This document shows, piece by piece, positions 63,736 through 64,000 of a stretch of DNA of 64,000 bases. How positions within the stretch are numbered: position 1 is the first letter of the stretch; the number at the start of each line of letters is the position of its first letter. The notes below the pieces were generated by a model. That model saw only the letters and a list, made by a program, of their open reading frames with translations, ran no database searches and had not been told where the DNA came from. The stretch is from Pedobacter sp. PF22-3 (GTDB taxonomy: Bacteria; Bacteroidota; Bacteroidia; Sphingobacteriales; Sphingobacteriaceae). The translations under genes and the position numbers were made by a program. The stretch covers positions 62,001 to 126,000 of the forward strand of contig NZ_JAPIVP010000014.1 in NCBI RefSeq assembly GCF_026239555.1, read 5' to 3'.

Positions 63736-64000
63736 TTAATGTATATCTAAGCCGTGGTTCACCTGGTTGTGATCACTTATTAATTCAGTAAGCTTTTTAG
63801 TTAACTCTATACCTCTTAAATCTTTCGCAACGATGTTTCCCTTGGGATCAATCAATAAAGAACTTGGAATTGCCAGTATTCCGTAATATGTAGCAAGTTC
63901 TCCATTCCAGGCTTTCAGGTCAACAAGCTGCGTCCAGGGCATTTTTAGCGCGGCTAATGCATGCAGCCATTCATCACGACTGTCGTCAAGGGAAATGCTT
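63736..64000 (-). CDS. TlpA-like thioredoxin-fold protein (5' end beyond window)
   Basis: The frame stays open to base 64000, giving the last 87 residues: SISLDDSRDEWLHALAALK..., MPWTQLVDLKAWNGELATYYGILAIPSSLLIDPKGNIVAKDLRG. The cis-Pro segment (GILAIPSSLLIDPKG) and the residues after it match the C-terminal half of TlpA/AhpC-TSA thiol-disulfide proteins common in Bacteroidota. The CxxC site would be outside the window. Confidence 0.82.
   Translation of the reverse strand, partial: SISLDDSRDEWLHALAALKMPWTQLVDLKAWNGELATYYGILAIPSSLLIDPKGNIVAKDLRGIELTKKLTELISDHNQVNHGLDIH

Noticed and set aside
1-64000. CRISPR arrays
   Set aside because: No series of regularly spaced short repeats was seen in the window.

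Overview
The window comes from a member of the Bacteroidota, most likely a Pedobacter-like Sphingobacteriaceae. Evidence: low-GC sequence, TAnnTTTG-type -7 promoter elements, weak Shine-Dalgarno sequences, Bacteroidota-style AroB, PutA, GH2, ECF sigma and TssD/Hcp proteins, and many palindromic intergenic repeats. All functional calls are from reading the sequence; no database search was possible.

Left chromosomal part (1-17,328). An aromatic amino acid unit on the minus strand (prephenate dehydratase, then DAHP synthase/chorismate mutase) is preceded by a 20-codon leader peptide with a Tyr/Phe run and a terminator that can be disrupted by an antiterminator: a readable attenuation switch. Next come an S4 protein-aroB-hydroxylase operon, proline dehydrogenase, an Mpo1-like protein, a HAD phosphatase, a 491-bp MITE-like element with 9-bp target duplications inserted in a palindromic repeat, a large secreted sugar dehydrogenase-cytochrome c protein, two cold-shock-domain proteins, an AraC regulator, a YegD-like Hsp70 and a Pif1-like helicase.

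Genomic island (17,406-55,818, about 38.4 kb). It sits in a tRNA-Met(CAT) gene and is bounded by a perfect 49-bp direct repeat (17357-17405 and 55770-55818). A tyrosine integrase is at the right end, and a 20-bp arm-like repeat occurs near both ends. From left to right the island carries: unknown genes; a mobilization module (coupling ATPase, membrane protein, accessory protein, MobF relaxase-helicase) with no recognizable mating-pore genes, so it looks mobilizable rather than self-conjugative; a two-gene FAD-protein/degenerate-JAB cassette; a second recombination block (DUF2958, RadC-like, Toprim primase, excisionase-like HTH, small protein, second integrase with a substituted catalytic Arg); a six-gene minus-strand operon with PIN, HEPN and PD-(D/E)XK proteins and a paralogous gene pair, probably defence; a mobile mutagenesis module (HMCES/YedK-like, imuA-imuB-dnaE2); small secreted or membrane proteins; and a T6SS cargo cassette (two Hcp/TssD, VgrG, an unknown adaptor-like protein, PAAR-like toxin with a C-terminal nuclease, two immunity-like genes).

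Right chromosomal part (55,819-64,000). It holds an ECF sigma operon, a palindromic repeat, a third degenerate copy of the tRNA 3' end (58508-58537) that hints at an older integration, a GH2 beta-galactosidase, an AraC regulator, a serine hydrolase and the 3' end of a thioredoxin-like gene.

The strongest candidates for something undescribed are the PIN/HEPN/nuclease/PSNSD-pair operon (33386-37381), the FAD-protein/degenerate-JAB pair (26051-28788), and the Tyr/Phe leader-peptide attenuator (2029-2208).
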